This document shows, piece by piece, positions 18,426 through 28,700 of a DNA stretch of 64,000 bases. The stretch covers positions 3,993,742 through 4,057,741 of the forward strand of contig CAMGYJ010000008.1 of assembly GCA_946122785.1 (NCBI GenBank), given 5' to 3'. The notes below the pieces were generated by a model, which did not search any database, was not told where the DNA came from, and was given only the letters and a program-made list of their open reading frames with translations. Positions within the stretch are counted from its first letter, which is position 1, and each line of letters opens with the position of its first letter. Origin of the DNA: Linum tenue. Taxonomy: Eukaryota > Streptophyta > Magnoliopsida > Malpighiales > Linaceae. The position numbers and the translations under genes were made by a program.

Positions 18426-21400
18426 ATGGCAGGTGCTTCTACCATCTCTGATTCACACGACGGGTCCAAAAGTTCAGAGACCCAAATCATCACCTTCAAT
18501 CCTGCCGCACAACTCCCTCTGAAACTCACTCCGACGAATTTTGCTTCCTGGCGGTCACAGCTGGAGACTCTCCTCATGGGTCTCGATTTAATTGGATTCA
18601 TTGATGGAACGAAGACTGCTCCGCCGCAATCAATCACCATTGATGCCACTGCCGCACCGAACCCAGACTATCATCATTGGTTCAGGCAAGATAAACTCAT
18701 TCTTCATGCTTTGCGGTGTTCCATTGAAGAATCGATTTATTCCTTTGTTTCGACCGCGGCTACTGCTCGTGATGCCTGGCTCGTTCTGGAGAAACTATAT
18801 GCCAGCAATGCGCAATCGCGCATCATCAATCTGAAAGGGAAAATTGGAAAAATTGTCAAAGGAGATCGTGATGTTCTTACCTTTGTCAATGATCTCAAAG
18901 CCACAGCAACGGAACTTGCCCTCATTGACGAGCCTGTCAAAGATATTGATCTTGTTGTGCACTGTCTTCGCGGTCTGGGTGAGGAATACAAATCCTTTTC
19001 CGCCGCCGTTCGTGCCAGAGGGCCTGGTCTTACTCTTGAAGATCTTGTTGACTCGTTGGTTGAGTTTGAAGCGGACTTAAAGGCACAGATGCCTTCCTCT
19101 GTTCCGACTGCTTTCTTCACCCAGGGACAGAGACATGGCGGTCCATCCTATCCTCGTCCTCAGCGTGTGCCTCCGCCGCCGCCGCAACCCTATTCTGGGG
19201 TTTCCTTTCCCCGTGGGCTCAACAGCAATCACCAGCGGGCCTCTGACCCATATCATCCTTCCCCCTATGCTGATCCATCCACTATTCCTCCACGTCGGGC
19301 TCGCACTATATGTCAATACTGCCAAAAGCCTGGGCACTCAGTGCGCCAGTGCTTCCCATTGTTCCCACAAGCTCGGCCGGCCCATCTTCAGCCCAGACCG
19401 GCCCAGGTTCATTATACGAATACAGGGCCGCCTCTATTGCCCTCCCCCAGCAATCAGCCTGCCTCTTCCAATTCATGGTTGATGGATTCTGCTGCCTCCC
19501 ATCATGTTACGGCTGATCTTGGGCATTTATCATTATATTCTGACTATACCGGCCCCGACGAAATCATCATTGGCAATGGCGCAGGTTTGCGGATTCACCA
19601 TATTGGCTCTTCTCATCTTTCTGCTGCTTCTGCTTCTCTTTCTTTACAAGATGTGCTACATGTTCCTGCCATCAAAAAGCACCTTATTTCTGTTGCTCAG
19701 TTATGTCGTACTAACCCAGTGTCCGTGGAATTTTTTGCCACCCATTTTGTTGTGAAGGATCTTCGCACGGGGGCGCCGCTGTTGAGAGGGGAAAACCGAG
19801 GTGATGTGTATGAGTTGCCGCCGGCGGCTGAACCAGTTCGTATGGCTCTTGTCACCACTCGTACTTCTGCAGATTCGTGGCACTCTCGTCTTGGTCATCC
19901 TTCTCAGCAATCCCTTCGCAGCTTGCTTCGTTCTCACTCTCTTCCAGTCTCCTCGTCCTCCTCGATTGATCATTGTGATGCTTGTTTATCAAATAAATCT
20001 CATAAACTTCCATTTGGTGTTTCTTCTCTTTCGAGCACTCGACCTTTTGATCTTCTTTATACTGACGTTTGGGGCCCCGCCTCTGTTTCTTCCATTGATA
20101 ATTTCCATTATTATCTTATTATTGTTGATCATTATACTCGTTACACATGGTACTATCCCCTTCGTCGAAAATCCGATGTGCTTCAGGTCTTCCTTGCTTT
20201 TCGCACCATGGTTGAAAATTTTTTCTCTACCACCATTCGTCAGATTTACACCGATGGTGGTGGCGAGTTTCAGAAGTTGTGTTCCACATTGGGTGCTCAT
20301 GGCATTAGTCATTTACTCACTCCGCCTCACACTCCTGAGCATAATGGCTTAGCCGAACGTAAGCATCGCCATATTGTAGAGACTGGTATCACTCTCCTTC
20401 ATCAAGCTAAACTTCCATCTCTTTTTTGGTCATATGCTTTCTCGACTGCGGTGTATCTTATTAATCGCTTGCCTTCCTCCGCTCTTCGTGGCCAAATTCC
20501 ATACACATTGCTTTTTAATCAAGCTCCCAATTACCATAAACTCCGTATCTTTGGCTGCTTGTGTTACCCTTGGCTTCGTCCCTACTCGCTCAACAAACTT
20601 GAACCCCGATCTCGCCCTTGTCTCTTCTTGGGCTACTGCCCACAACGCAGTGCCTATCGTTGTTTTGATCCACTCACCTCTCGTCTTTTTTTGTCCAGGC
20701 ATGTCCGATTTGTTGAAAATCATTTCCCTGGTTTCCAATCTCCTGTTGCCATTTCCCCTCCATCGCCTGCTACTTGGCTATTGGACTCTAGTGCTACTAT
20801 TTCCACTCTGCAGGTACCTCGGCCCAACTCAGCACTCCCCAGCCCACTCACCTCTGGGCCCAGCACCCCCTCCTCGGCAGCGCCTCCAAGTGATGGGTCC
20901 TCCACAACATCTACTGGCTCCTTCCCGGATTCTGGGCCTCCTCCTGAGCCCATGACGCCATCCCTAGGGCCCCAGTCTCAGCCCGTGCTGCCGCCTCCTC
21001 CTCAGCGTACGCACTCCATGTCAACTCGGGCCCAACATGGCATCTTCAAGCCCAAGAAATTGTTTCATGTTGCTGCAGGCCCTTCTCTCGTATCTTCCCC
21101 GTCATCGGCATCCTCTTCCCTGCCACCGCTCGAGCCAACTTCTGTTGCCGAGGCTTTACAGTACCCCGAATGGTCCGCTGCTCTTACAGCTGAAAATCAT
21201 GCCCTCATCGCCAATGAGACTTGGGATCTCGTTCCCCGCCTTCCCCATTATAATGTTTTGGGCAATCGGTGGGTCTACCGAGTCAAACGCGAACCTGACG
21301 GCTCCATTGCCCGCTTCAAAACCCGATTGGTTGCCAAGGGTTTCCATCAAAGGCCTGGCATCGATTTCACAGATACATTCAGCCCCGTGGTCAAACCCGT

Positions 21401-22694
21401 CACGGTACGCACTGTCCTCACTATTGCTTTATCTCAGAACTGGTCCATTGCTCACTTCGACATCAACAATGCCTTCCTTCAAGGCCCTTTGACCGACGAG
21501 GTATATATGGTTCAGCCCCCCGGCTTTGTCGATCCTGATCGCCCGCATCATGTCTGCCGCCTCAAGCGTGCTATTTATGGCCTTCGGCAAGCACCGCGTG
21601 CTTGGTATACAGCGCTCAGCGCCTTCCTCCTGGAGTTTGGGTTCACTAAAACTCAATCTGATTCCTCTCTCTTTGTCTATAATAGAGATGGTGCTCTCCT
21701 CTATTTTTTGGTCTATGTCGATGACCTCCTGCTTACAGGAGATAATGCTGCGGTCCTCTCTGCCTTCCAGGCTGCTCTCTCTCAACGTTTTTCCTTGAAG
21801 TCATTGGGCGATGTCAGCTATTTTCTTGGCATTGAAGTGCTGCTCACTGAGTCGGGCTATCTTCTTTCCCAGCATAAGTACATGAAGGATATACTGCAGC
21901 GTTTTCATATGCTCGATGCTGCCTCTGCTCCGACCCCTATGGCATCCACAGTCTCTCTTTCTCTCTCGGATGGGTCTGCTCCCACCGATGCAACTCGGTA
22001 TCGCCAGGTTCTTGGTGCACTTCAGTACTTGGTCTACACAAGGCCTGACATTGCTTTCTCGGTCAATCGATTATCTCAATTCATGCACGCCCCTACCGTG
22101 CATCATTGGCAGTGTGTTAAGCGCCTCCTGCGCTATGTTGCCGGCACTCTCACCCATGGGCTTCACATTCGTCGCCAGCAGCACCCTCTTGTTCTCTCTG
22201 CCTTTGCGGATTCCGATTGGGCTGGCAATCTGGATGACCGGTCCTCTACCTCGGCCTATGTTCTCTATCTCGGCTCTACTCTTGTTTCCTGGCGATCTCA
22301 GAAGCAGCGCACTGTCGCCCGTTCTAGTACTGAAGCTGAATATAGGGCCATCGCCCATGCTGCTGCCGAAATTGAATGGCTCCAAAATTTGTTGGCTGAG
22401 CTTCATCAGCCGCTGCGCTCGCCTCCCACTTTGTACTCTGACAACCTTGGTGCTACCTACTTCTGTTCCAATCCCATCTTTCATTCGCGGATGAAACACT
22501 TGGCCTTGGACTACCACTTCGTTCGCCAGCTCGTTCAGTCCGGCCGTTTGACTGTTCGCTACATTCCCACTGCTCACCAGCTTGCCGATGTTCTCACAAA
22601 ACCACTACCTGCTGCTCGATTCCTGCTCTTGAGGTCCAAGATCGGAGTCGTTGACACTGCCTCCGTCTTGCGGGGGCGTATTAGAGATAAATAA
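18426..22694 (+). CDS. Copia Gag-Pol polyprotein, intact
   Basis: 1,422 residues from the ATG at 18426 (MAGAST); an in-frame ATG at 18411 would add five. Order of domains: retrotransposon gag (about 20-240), CCHC knuckle CQYCQKPGHSVRQC near residue 296, pepsin-type protease with DSAASHH near 354, GAG-pre-integrase with WHSRLGHP and CDAC zinc ligands, integrase core with TDVWGP, YTDGGGEF and EHNGLAERKHR (D, D, E), a Pro/Ser-rich linker, reverse transcriptase with YVDD near 1097, and RNase H (ADSDWAG, SRSSTEAEYRA). Protease-integrase-RT-RNase H is the Ty1/copia order. All catalytic residues are present and there is no stop, so the element looks autonomous. The stop codon lies 14-16 bases inside the 3' LTR. 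Strong GC-rich codon bias compared with flanks. Confidence 0.96.
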   Translation: MAGASTISDSHDGSKSSETQIITFNPAAQLPLKLTPTNFASWRSQLETLLMGLDLIGFIDGTKTAPPQSITIDATAAPNPDYHHWFRQDKLILHALRCSIEESIYSFVSTAATARDAWLVLEKLYASNAQSRIINLKGKIGKIVKGDRDVLTFVNDLKATATELALIDEPVKDIDLVVHCLRGLGEEYKSFSAAVRARGPGLTLEDLVDSLVEFEADLKAQMPSSVPTAFFTQGQRHGGPSYPRPQRVPPPPPQPYSGVSFPRGLNSNHQRASDPYHPSPYADPSTIPPRRARTICQYCQKPGHSVRQCFPLFPQARPAHLQPRPAQVHYTNTGPPLLPSPSNQPASSNSWLMDSAASHHVTADLGHLSLYSDYTGPDEIIIGNGAGLRIHHIGSSHLSAASASLSLQDVLHVPAIKKHLISVAQLCRTNPVSVEFFATHFVVKDLRTGAPLLRGENRGDVYELPPAAEPVRMALVTTRTSADSWHSRLGHPSQQSLRSLLRSHSLPVSSSSSIDHCDACLSNKSHKLPFGVSSLSSTRPFDLLYTDVWGPASVSSIDNFHYYLIIVDHYTRYTWYYPLRRKSDVLQVFLAFRTMVENFFSTTIRQIYTDGGGEFQKLCSTLGAHGISHLLTPPHTPEHNGLAERKHRHIVETGITLLHQAKLPSLFWSYAFSTAVYLINRLPSSALRGQIPYTLLFNQAPNYHKLRIFGCLCYPWLRPYSLNKLEPRSRPCLFLGYCPQRSAYRCFDPLTSRLFLSRHVRFVENHFPGFQSPVAISPPSPATWLLDSSATISTLQVPRPNSALPSPLTSGPSTPSSAAPPSDGSSTTSTGSFPDSGPPPEPMTPSLGPQSQPVLPPPPQRTHSMSTRAQHGIFKPKKLFHVAAGPSLVSSPSSASSSLPPLEPTSVAEALQYPEWSAALTAENHALIANETWDLVPRLPHYNVLGNRWVYRVKREPDGSIARFKTRLVAKGFHQRPGIDFTDTFSPVVKPVTVRTVLTIALSQNWSIAHFDINNAFLQGPLTDEVYMVQPPGFVDPDRPHHVCRLKRAIYGLRQAPRAWYTALSAFLLEFGFTKTQSDSSLFVYNRDGALLYFLVYVDDLLLTGDNAAVLSAFQAALSQRFSLKSLGDVSYFLGIEVLLTESGYLLSQHKYMKDILQRFHMLDAASAPTPMASTVSLSLSDGSAPTDATRYRQVLGALQYLVYTRPDIAFSVNRLSQFMHAPTVHHWQCVKRLLRYVAGTLTHGLHIRRQQHPLVLSAFADSDWAGNLDDRSSTSAYVLYLGSTLVSWRSQKQRTVARSSTEAEYRAIAHAAAEIEWLQNLLAELHQPLRSPPTLYSDNLGATYFCSNPIFHSRMKHLALDYHFVRQLVQSGRLTVRYIPTAHQLADVLTKPLPAARFLLLRSKIGVVDTASVLRGRIRDK

Positions 22695-22877
22695 ATTTTA
22701 TCTTTCTTTTTTATTTTTCCCACTACTGTTCTGTTGCTATCTTTGTGGGTAGTGTATGTCAATTCTGTTGTACGTGTTCCTTGTTTGTCTCTCACAAGGC
22801 TGTATATTAGATCACAGAATCATCAATGAGAATCAAGTTAGTTTTCTCTGCAAATATCAAATCTACAATCCTCTTCA
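22679..22877 (+). repeat. Copia 3' LTR
   Basis: 199 bp, no difference from the 5' LTR found by eye; followed by the TGCAC duplication at 22878-22882. Confidence 0.9.
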
Positions 22878-23595
22878 TGCACTACGCCTAATTCTTGGAT
22901 CCACAATATGTACCAGTTCATTCAATTTATAAGATAAATTGTGCGACATACACCAATTTTTGTCTGGTGTACGATATATATGTATTAACTGTTAACGAAG
23001 AAGAAGGATAGAGCTGAGTTTCACTAATTAATTTGTTATTACCTTCAAGCAGCGTCCGCAACGAGTAACATTGTTGCGAGGCAGCGGGGCACGTAAAGCA
23101 GCAAAAGGATACTTGTGACGAGAAGTTAAATGCAGACGGGAGAGAGAAGCTGAGCATGATAACGGTGACGCCGCCGGCGACGAGGATGAAGAAGAAGCAT
23201 TATTGGCTTTGACGAGAACATCCTCATCATCACCGCCACCATTCAAATAGTGGTTGTCACTACTCGTAGCATTAGCGAGATGTGTGAGTACTCCTCCCGC
23301 TTCATCAGCTACTTGTTCATAGCTACTTTGAGAATAAGAAGCAGTAGGAGGAACCGCATGACACTGGAACCAACACCCAGGCTTGTTACAGTGAAATTCA
23401 TCGACCCCGCAGTAGAGAAAGATGCTACAGCATCGTCCCGGGCCGCAATAAGCCCATTTGCCGTTGGGGTATTTGCCGCACTTGTGGTCGGACCGCTCAA
23501 CCGTACGTGGGCTCAGATCCAGCAGCTGTCTGCAGCAGAGCTCCCAGTACTATGATCACTACTAGTGTATATGTAGCCACACCCACTACCAACAT

Positions 23596-24813
23596 TCTCT
23601 TCCTAGCCTCCTACCACATTCATGTATATATATAGAGAGAGAGATACTTGTACACGACATGCAGTAGTGAGGTGGAGTTTGGATATGTTGGTAGGTTTCT
23701 AGGAGTTGTGTATTTTAACAAATTTGGTAAGGTATTGTTTGATATGTGGCATTGGTGGCCACGAGAGATCGAAGGGTAATTGTGTTTGACTATCCATCTT
23801 ATACAGCCATAGAGATCGAGCATCATTTGTCATATACCAATTTTTGGAATCAGCCGGATCCTTTGTCGTTTAATTTCAACTAATCATGGAAATCAGTTTA
23901 TCTAATTTTAGTTTCATTTTTCGTGACTAATGATTAGCCACCTTCTGGGATTTACTGGGCTTGTCGTTGCAGGCTAGCTTGTCGAGCCTGTTGTAGTTGC
24001 GCGGGTGAGTTTTAGGATGGTCGGTGGACCAAATCGGCAAATCAACTTTGTTGGGTATACTTGCTTTCGTAACTCCTAAATCGGCTTGATTAATTAATTT
24101 TGTCTCGGTTTGGAGAATTTTTTTTTTTTTTTTTTTTCGGATTAGCATGTAGTATGCTTTTGGTATGCTTCCCGTTTACCTTCATCTTCCCATTTGTATT
24201 TGTAGTATGTTTTTAGAATCTACTTGTGATATGCCTTAGTGAAATTGTTGTATGCTTGCTTTTAGAAATTTGTGGTATGCTTTTTGTTTCCCTCTTTTCT
24301 TTCATATCCTACGTTACTTTTATGAAGGTTTGCATAAAAATTATGGTTTGCTACCTGAACTTAATAGTGCATAAATATTTTTTTATAAATCCTTAAAATA
24401 TCAATGGAAGATTATATTTTAATACCTACAATTTTTCATCTTATATTTTAATACATAAACTTTTTGAAAGTTACAAATACGGCCACGTTCGTTTCCTCTC
24501 CCAATTTTTCATAATGCCAAGTGTGTTCTCCCACCCTTTCCTCACTCATTAGTCGTGGTCAACACATTCAAATTAAAAATTAACCAAACGAAATGTTCCT
24601 ATTAATTGAAGCTAGAATTAACACCATAATAACAAAAAAAAAGTGTTAACATACACTAACCTCTCTCCATACCAACAATTTAAACATTTTATTTTATAGG
24701 CTTTCCCGCACTTCCGCGAAATTATCTACTATTTTGGAAGATAACTTCTATTACGCATCATGGGTTCAGTTGGGATGAAGGCGCTTAGGGTACGGTATTT
24801 TTTTTGTATAATG

Positions 24814-24815
<2 letters not shown>
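23596..24815. other. Promoter side of the PR-4-like gene and intergenic DNA
   Basis: Includes a short (GA) run at 23633-23643, a poly-T tract at 24117-24138, and a T-rich segment 24140-24310 in which a GTATGCTT-type word recurs about six times. No gene seen. Confidence 0.4.

Positions 24816-24881
<66 letters not shown>
24816..24881. repeat. (AT)n microsatellite
   Basis: An uninterrupted AT dinucleotide run of about 66 bases. The transposon starting at 24882 is inserted directly at its end. Confidence 0.95.
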
Positions 24882-24883
<2 letters not shown>

Positions 24884-27800
24884 GTCAGACTCGTATGCTC
24901 TTGACACATACGATGCTCCATGTTCCCTACACCGTTGATATAATCTAACGGCATTGATTAATTCTAATTAAATTACTTTTATTTTATTTTTTAAGGATGA
25001 TTGATTGATTCCCTTACTTTCTGATACGTGCTCTTTAGCTCCTATTAGTATTAGTATTTCTCATATCTTTTTGTATCATACCTGATTTTCTTCCAATCAT
25101 AACTTAATCTCCAACTTTGACATCGTTTCTACATTTATTTTGTTTCTTCGCACAGACGAGGGTGTCGAGCCAAGTGCCAACCCCAAATCCCCCTTTCACA
25201 ACCCTCTCCTCCCCCCTCGAACATCATCAAATCTATCTCTATCCATCTCTAATCGTCGATACCAATGCCATTTGAAGAGTGTAATGGTGTGTTCTTGACC
25301 AAATTGAGCATGAACAGAACTGGTGCATCGAAGGAAGCAATAGTTTTTGTTCAAGGTAGTGGTACGCCTAATGCATTTTAGGAGCCCTTTCCAGTCTTTA
25401 CAAGCAGGCAGGAGAGCTTCTAGCTGATACTCTTATTAGTGCGAGGGAGACCTTTGGTGGATATTGAAATCGAAATTCTCATATTGTGTGCATGGATTCT
25501 CCGGATGTCAAGCATAGCAACTTCCTTTTCTCTACCTAGGCTAATAATGGTTTTGTCATTGATTTCAACCTTCCATTGGCTAGTGATACTAGTGTTTTTA
25601 ATTTGTTTTTCCTTCCCATGTGTTCCAATTGAAACTGTAATTACGGTTGCCCCTTTTTTTGCAGCATGTGCAATAGAAGTATGGCATAGCTTCTACATCA
25701 CAATGCTAAGAAAGTCCAGGCCTGTTGAACATGTGAAAACTAGGAAGGTTCAAAATGAAACGAGTGTGTGGAATCTGACACAAAGTGAAGCTGAAGGGTC
25801 TAGGGTGGATGTCACTCTTAATGGATAGACGAAGAGCAAAATTGAGTGATCCTCCTGCAATTAGATGTGAAGTTGAAGGAAGAATGTATTTTCGTGTGAA
25901 GAAAAGGGTTTCATGCTCAAGAGGTGATCCTCCTGAAACAGCACGAGGAAGAACTCCATAGGCTTAATTAGCAGATTCTTTGAGCAAAAATCCATGCTGG
26001 ACGTTGCTTTTGCTTTGCTACCTGGTTAACCGATGGTCAAAATGACTTTGCAGGCTGTTTTTCTGGCTAATTCTGCAGAATGAAGTCAGATTCACGTAAA
26101 CTGGGTTTTTGTGTCTGTTTCTGCAGACTGATTCAGTTTTAGTTCATGAGTAGTGGAAGTACAGTTTATTGTTTTAAGAAAGCGCATTGTGCTGGTTTAA
26201 TTTCTACAAATTGATTTTGTCACTGCAGAAAACATGTACATGCTTCAGAAAACAGCCTGCTTCAGAAAACATGTGCATATAACAATTTCATATTGACATC
26301 CTTGCTGGTTTAGTTTGTGCAGAAAACATGTGTATAAAATATTAATAGAACAGCATGTTGCTTGCTGCAAAACACATGTTACATATCACAGGAATGGAAC
26401 AACACAAATTGTCAAATTCATTACTTGCTGCAGGAAATCAGCCTGCTGCTGGACTATCCATTACAAAACCTCATTTATCTTTTACAACTAGTAAACTAAC
26501 GCATTATCTTGTTCTGCAACTTAAGAACCCCAAGCCATAGATTACATTCTAAGGTTACAAGCAAGCAATAAGTTTAAGTTCCATGATGCAACTCCCAGCC
26601 CTCCTCAACTCGACTCCTTCCGGCCAATTTCATCTCCATTTTACCTTCGTGCTTTCTGGAGTGGCGCCGATCACAATTCACAGGACTTAGTTCGTTCATG
26701 CCTGAGAGCCTTGCCAGAATCAAATTCGAACTTCTTCACTCCCATATTAGCAAACAACCGCATCTACAGAAAAGACACTACCCACCTCCAATTCCATTTC
26801 CATTGACTGGAACAAGGGAGTTACCAGATGTGTCTTTCCATACATATCGCCATTATAATAGAGAGGATCTCACTACCATTGATAGAGAGGATAACGTAAC
26901 CAACGGGAACCCCATCTCGACAAGTAGCAGAAAAGGGTCGAACATCAAGGACAAGGACACTATGAAATGCCTCTTGAACACGCAAATCAAATGAAACAGG
27001 CTTCAAACAATCTAATCCCAAAGGCAAAAGTGATTTTACCCACTACCAGCTCAAATTACTAACCAGGTCTGGAATAGACCGTTTTTGCCCAAATTCCGCC
27101 TTCGACTAGCATATCTCTGTGGAGATTGTTATCAGGGAACCCCACGAACCCTTCTAAGGGGAAAGCTCTAAGCGAGTATTCGACATTGATGGATTTTAGC
27201 CTGTCTAAAATCAAATTCAACCTAACTGTGAATTTACTTACGTAAGTCCCTGGAAGGAAGCGGCGCTCTCGTGGACGAGTGGAATTGTGGTCGATATGCC
27301 GCCTAACTCGAATCCCTACTCCAAGTTCTCAGAATCGAGAAGAACGAGAATAGGCAAACCACCGCATCGGAAGCGACCATCGCCGCCCATACCACAACTG
27401 GGCACAAGAGAAGGAAAGTCAGAGTGACTCGGGATAACTAATCGGGATGTTTGATGATGATTGACGAATGGGAATCAAAGGATTTCAAGGTTTCTTGAGC
27501 AAGAAATAACCCAATCTCCAGGACACTCTAGATGAAGCCGAAGGTGGATCTCGAACATGGATTTTTTTTGTTTTGTTTTGTTGATAGAGACGTTCTAAGG
27601 GAAGTATGTTTTCTGGGTTTTGACGTATGACGGTATGAGGTGATGGTGGATTTGGAGGAAGTTGGTGTCGTACCTTGATATTGAGCAATTAATATAATGA
27701 ATCAAATTTTGATGGAGAAAAAATTTATCGACTAAATAAATTTGGGTGTCAATAAGTATGGATAACAAAAACAAGGTACTAATGCAAAATATGACGGCCA

Positions 27801-27968
27801 AAATTGTTGGGGGACTAAAGTGTGCATATAAATATTTAATGGATGGAATTAGTAATTATAATTATAATTAATAAATAATTTTATTATCATTTATGATGAC
27901 CGTTAGATTAGATCAACGGTGCAAAGGCTTGGAGCATCGTATGTGTCAAGAGCATACGAGTCGTATCC
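24882..27968. mobile_element. TIR element E1 in a TA microsatellite, carrying gene fragments
   Basis: Roughly 70-bp terminal inverted repeats: the left starts GGGTCAGACTCGTATGCTCT (24882) and the right is its inverted relative ending at 27968, sharing the stretch through GACACATACGATGCTCC and the CACCGTTGATxTAATCTAACGG part. Both ends abut AT repeats. The 3.1-kb interior has no transposase but contains a broken CDC7-like kinase segment with an intron (25480-25750) and, from 26.6 to 27.5 kb, GC-richer sequence that looks like the 5' part of another gene on the minus strand. Non-autonomous DNA transposon of Pack-MULE type is the best reading. Confidence 0.65.
25480..25750 (+). pseudogene. CDC7-like protein kinase fragment
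   Basis: The conceptual translation DSPDVKHSNFLFS, stop, ANNGFVIDFNL corresponds to the catalytic loop and DFG-like region of plant CDC7-type kinases (D-x-K-x-x-N-F-L-F and I-D-F-N-L). After a recognisable intron ending TTTTTTTGCAG at 25664, a second piece (HVQ, stop, KYGIAS) matches the sequence that follows in those kinases. Stops at 25537 and in exon 2 show it is dead. Retention of the intron means capture was at DNA level. Confidence 0.55.
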
Positions 27969-27984
27969 ATATATATATATATAT
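27969..27984. repeat. Short (AT)n between elements E1 and E2
   Basis: Sixteen bases of AT repeat shared as the insertion site of two different elements, one ending at 27968 and the other starting at 27985. Confidence 0.8.
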
Positions 27985-28700
27985 GGCCAGTTCTATCGTA
28001 CCCCGGGTAAATTCCGGGGTATGGCGTACCTTGATGATCTTAACCGTACGTGTGATCTCGACGGCTGAGATTAAATTTTATTAAATGATTTGTTTTTTCG
28101 GATTTATATTAAATAAAATTACAGATCAACTCATAGAATTAGTTTTTCTTTCATTTTAGTCCTCTATGTCCGTGGGTTGGTTAGTTTGATTTGGGTTGGG
28201 TTTTTTCAATATTTTGATTGAACCCAAATTCAACCACCCCAAAACATAAAGGGTACCTACCCCATCCAACCTGCCACCACTTCGTTCCCCCCATCCCGAC
28301 CCTCTCTTCTCCGCTGCTACACGCCGATACCTTAATCCCCTATCCTCTTCCCCTGTTCCTCCGTCCTCCGCCGCTAGACGCCGCTAGCCCTCTCCCTACC
28401 CTTTCGAATCTCCCTTGCCGGCCCCAAATTCATCGCTCACCAACAACTTAGATTCTCCTTGCGGAAGGGATTTCGAATCCTTGCAACCAGAAGAAGAAGG
28501 AAGGGTTCTCCTCTGCTCGCTTTTTCTGGCGATTGGCGTTATGGCTTCTCGAACGAGTTGCAGAGACCTTCGTCGAAAGAAAAAGGGGTGACCTCCCCAC
28601 CGGAGAGTCCTCCCACGACGATACAAATGCTCTTTGATGACTCCGACGCCATTAGCCTCGCTTCCAAGTTCCGTCACTAACAGATCAACGGCGGCGCCTC
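27985..28700 (+). mobile_element. Terminal part of element E2 (GTACCCCGGG type)
   Basis: Starts GGCCAGTTCTATCGTACC and runs through the CCCCGGGTAAATTCCGGGG palindrome and the CTAATTCTATGAGTTGATCT-type subterminal region. The first about 200 bp is matched in inverted orientation at 53149-52940. After this the sequence becomes a C-rich leader-like tract (28250-28440) and an unidentified frame to 28680 with no known domain. I cannot find its other end nearby. Confidence 0.55.

Larger units (their letters stand above)
18123..22877 (+). mobile_element. Complete Ty1/copia LTR retrotransposon, 4,755 bp
   Basis: Bounded by 5-bp target duplications, with 199-bp LTRs (18123-18321 and 22679-22877) that I read as identical base for base, a tRNA-Met primer site at 18322, a polypurine-like tract GCGGGGGCG (about 22670-22678) and one long intact polyprotein. 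Small size, short LTRs and gag type suggest the Ale/Retrofit lineage (inference). Identical LTRs and an open reading frame indicate a very recent insertion. The LTRs begin TATTAG rather than the canonical TG and end CA. It sits inside the intron of the PR-4-like gene in opposite transcriptional orientation. Confidence 0.95.
17768..23595 (-). pseudogene. Hevein-barwin (PR-4-like) gene, disrupted, with a copia element in its intron
   Basis: Exon 1 (23595-23043) begins with an ATG and a hydrophobic signal peptide (VVIIVLGALL), then a hevein-type chitin-binding domain (23480-23361; CGKYPNGK, GRCCSIF, LYCG, PGCWFQC), an Asp/Ser-rich linker and the first half of a barwin domain ending RCGRCLK at a good donor. 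Exon 2 (17961-17768) holds the second half (LELDFNIFRQLNANG, HILVKYQFDSC, stop). The signal-peptide frame hits TGA at 23499, so a frameshift separates it from the hevein frame. The two exons do not join in phase at the obvious sites, and some barwin cysteines are missing. PR-4 proteins are secreted, chitin-binding defence proteins. Here the intron contains the complete copia element 18123-22877, separating exons by about 5 kb. Recognition of both halves is firm; inactivity is inferred from the frame problems. Confidence 0.75.

Noticed and set aside
24760..24954. Two opposed open frames of about 62 codons rich in Tyr-Ile
   Set aside because: They translate the AT microsatellite in both strands; no gene.
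25439..25828. 129-codon membrane-like protein
   Set aside because: It is another frame of the dead kinase fragment and its intron; hydrophobicity comes from T-rich intron sequence.
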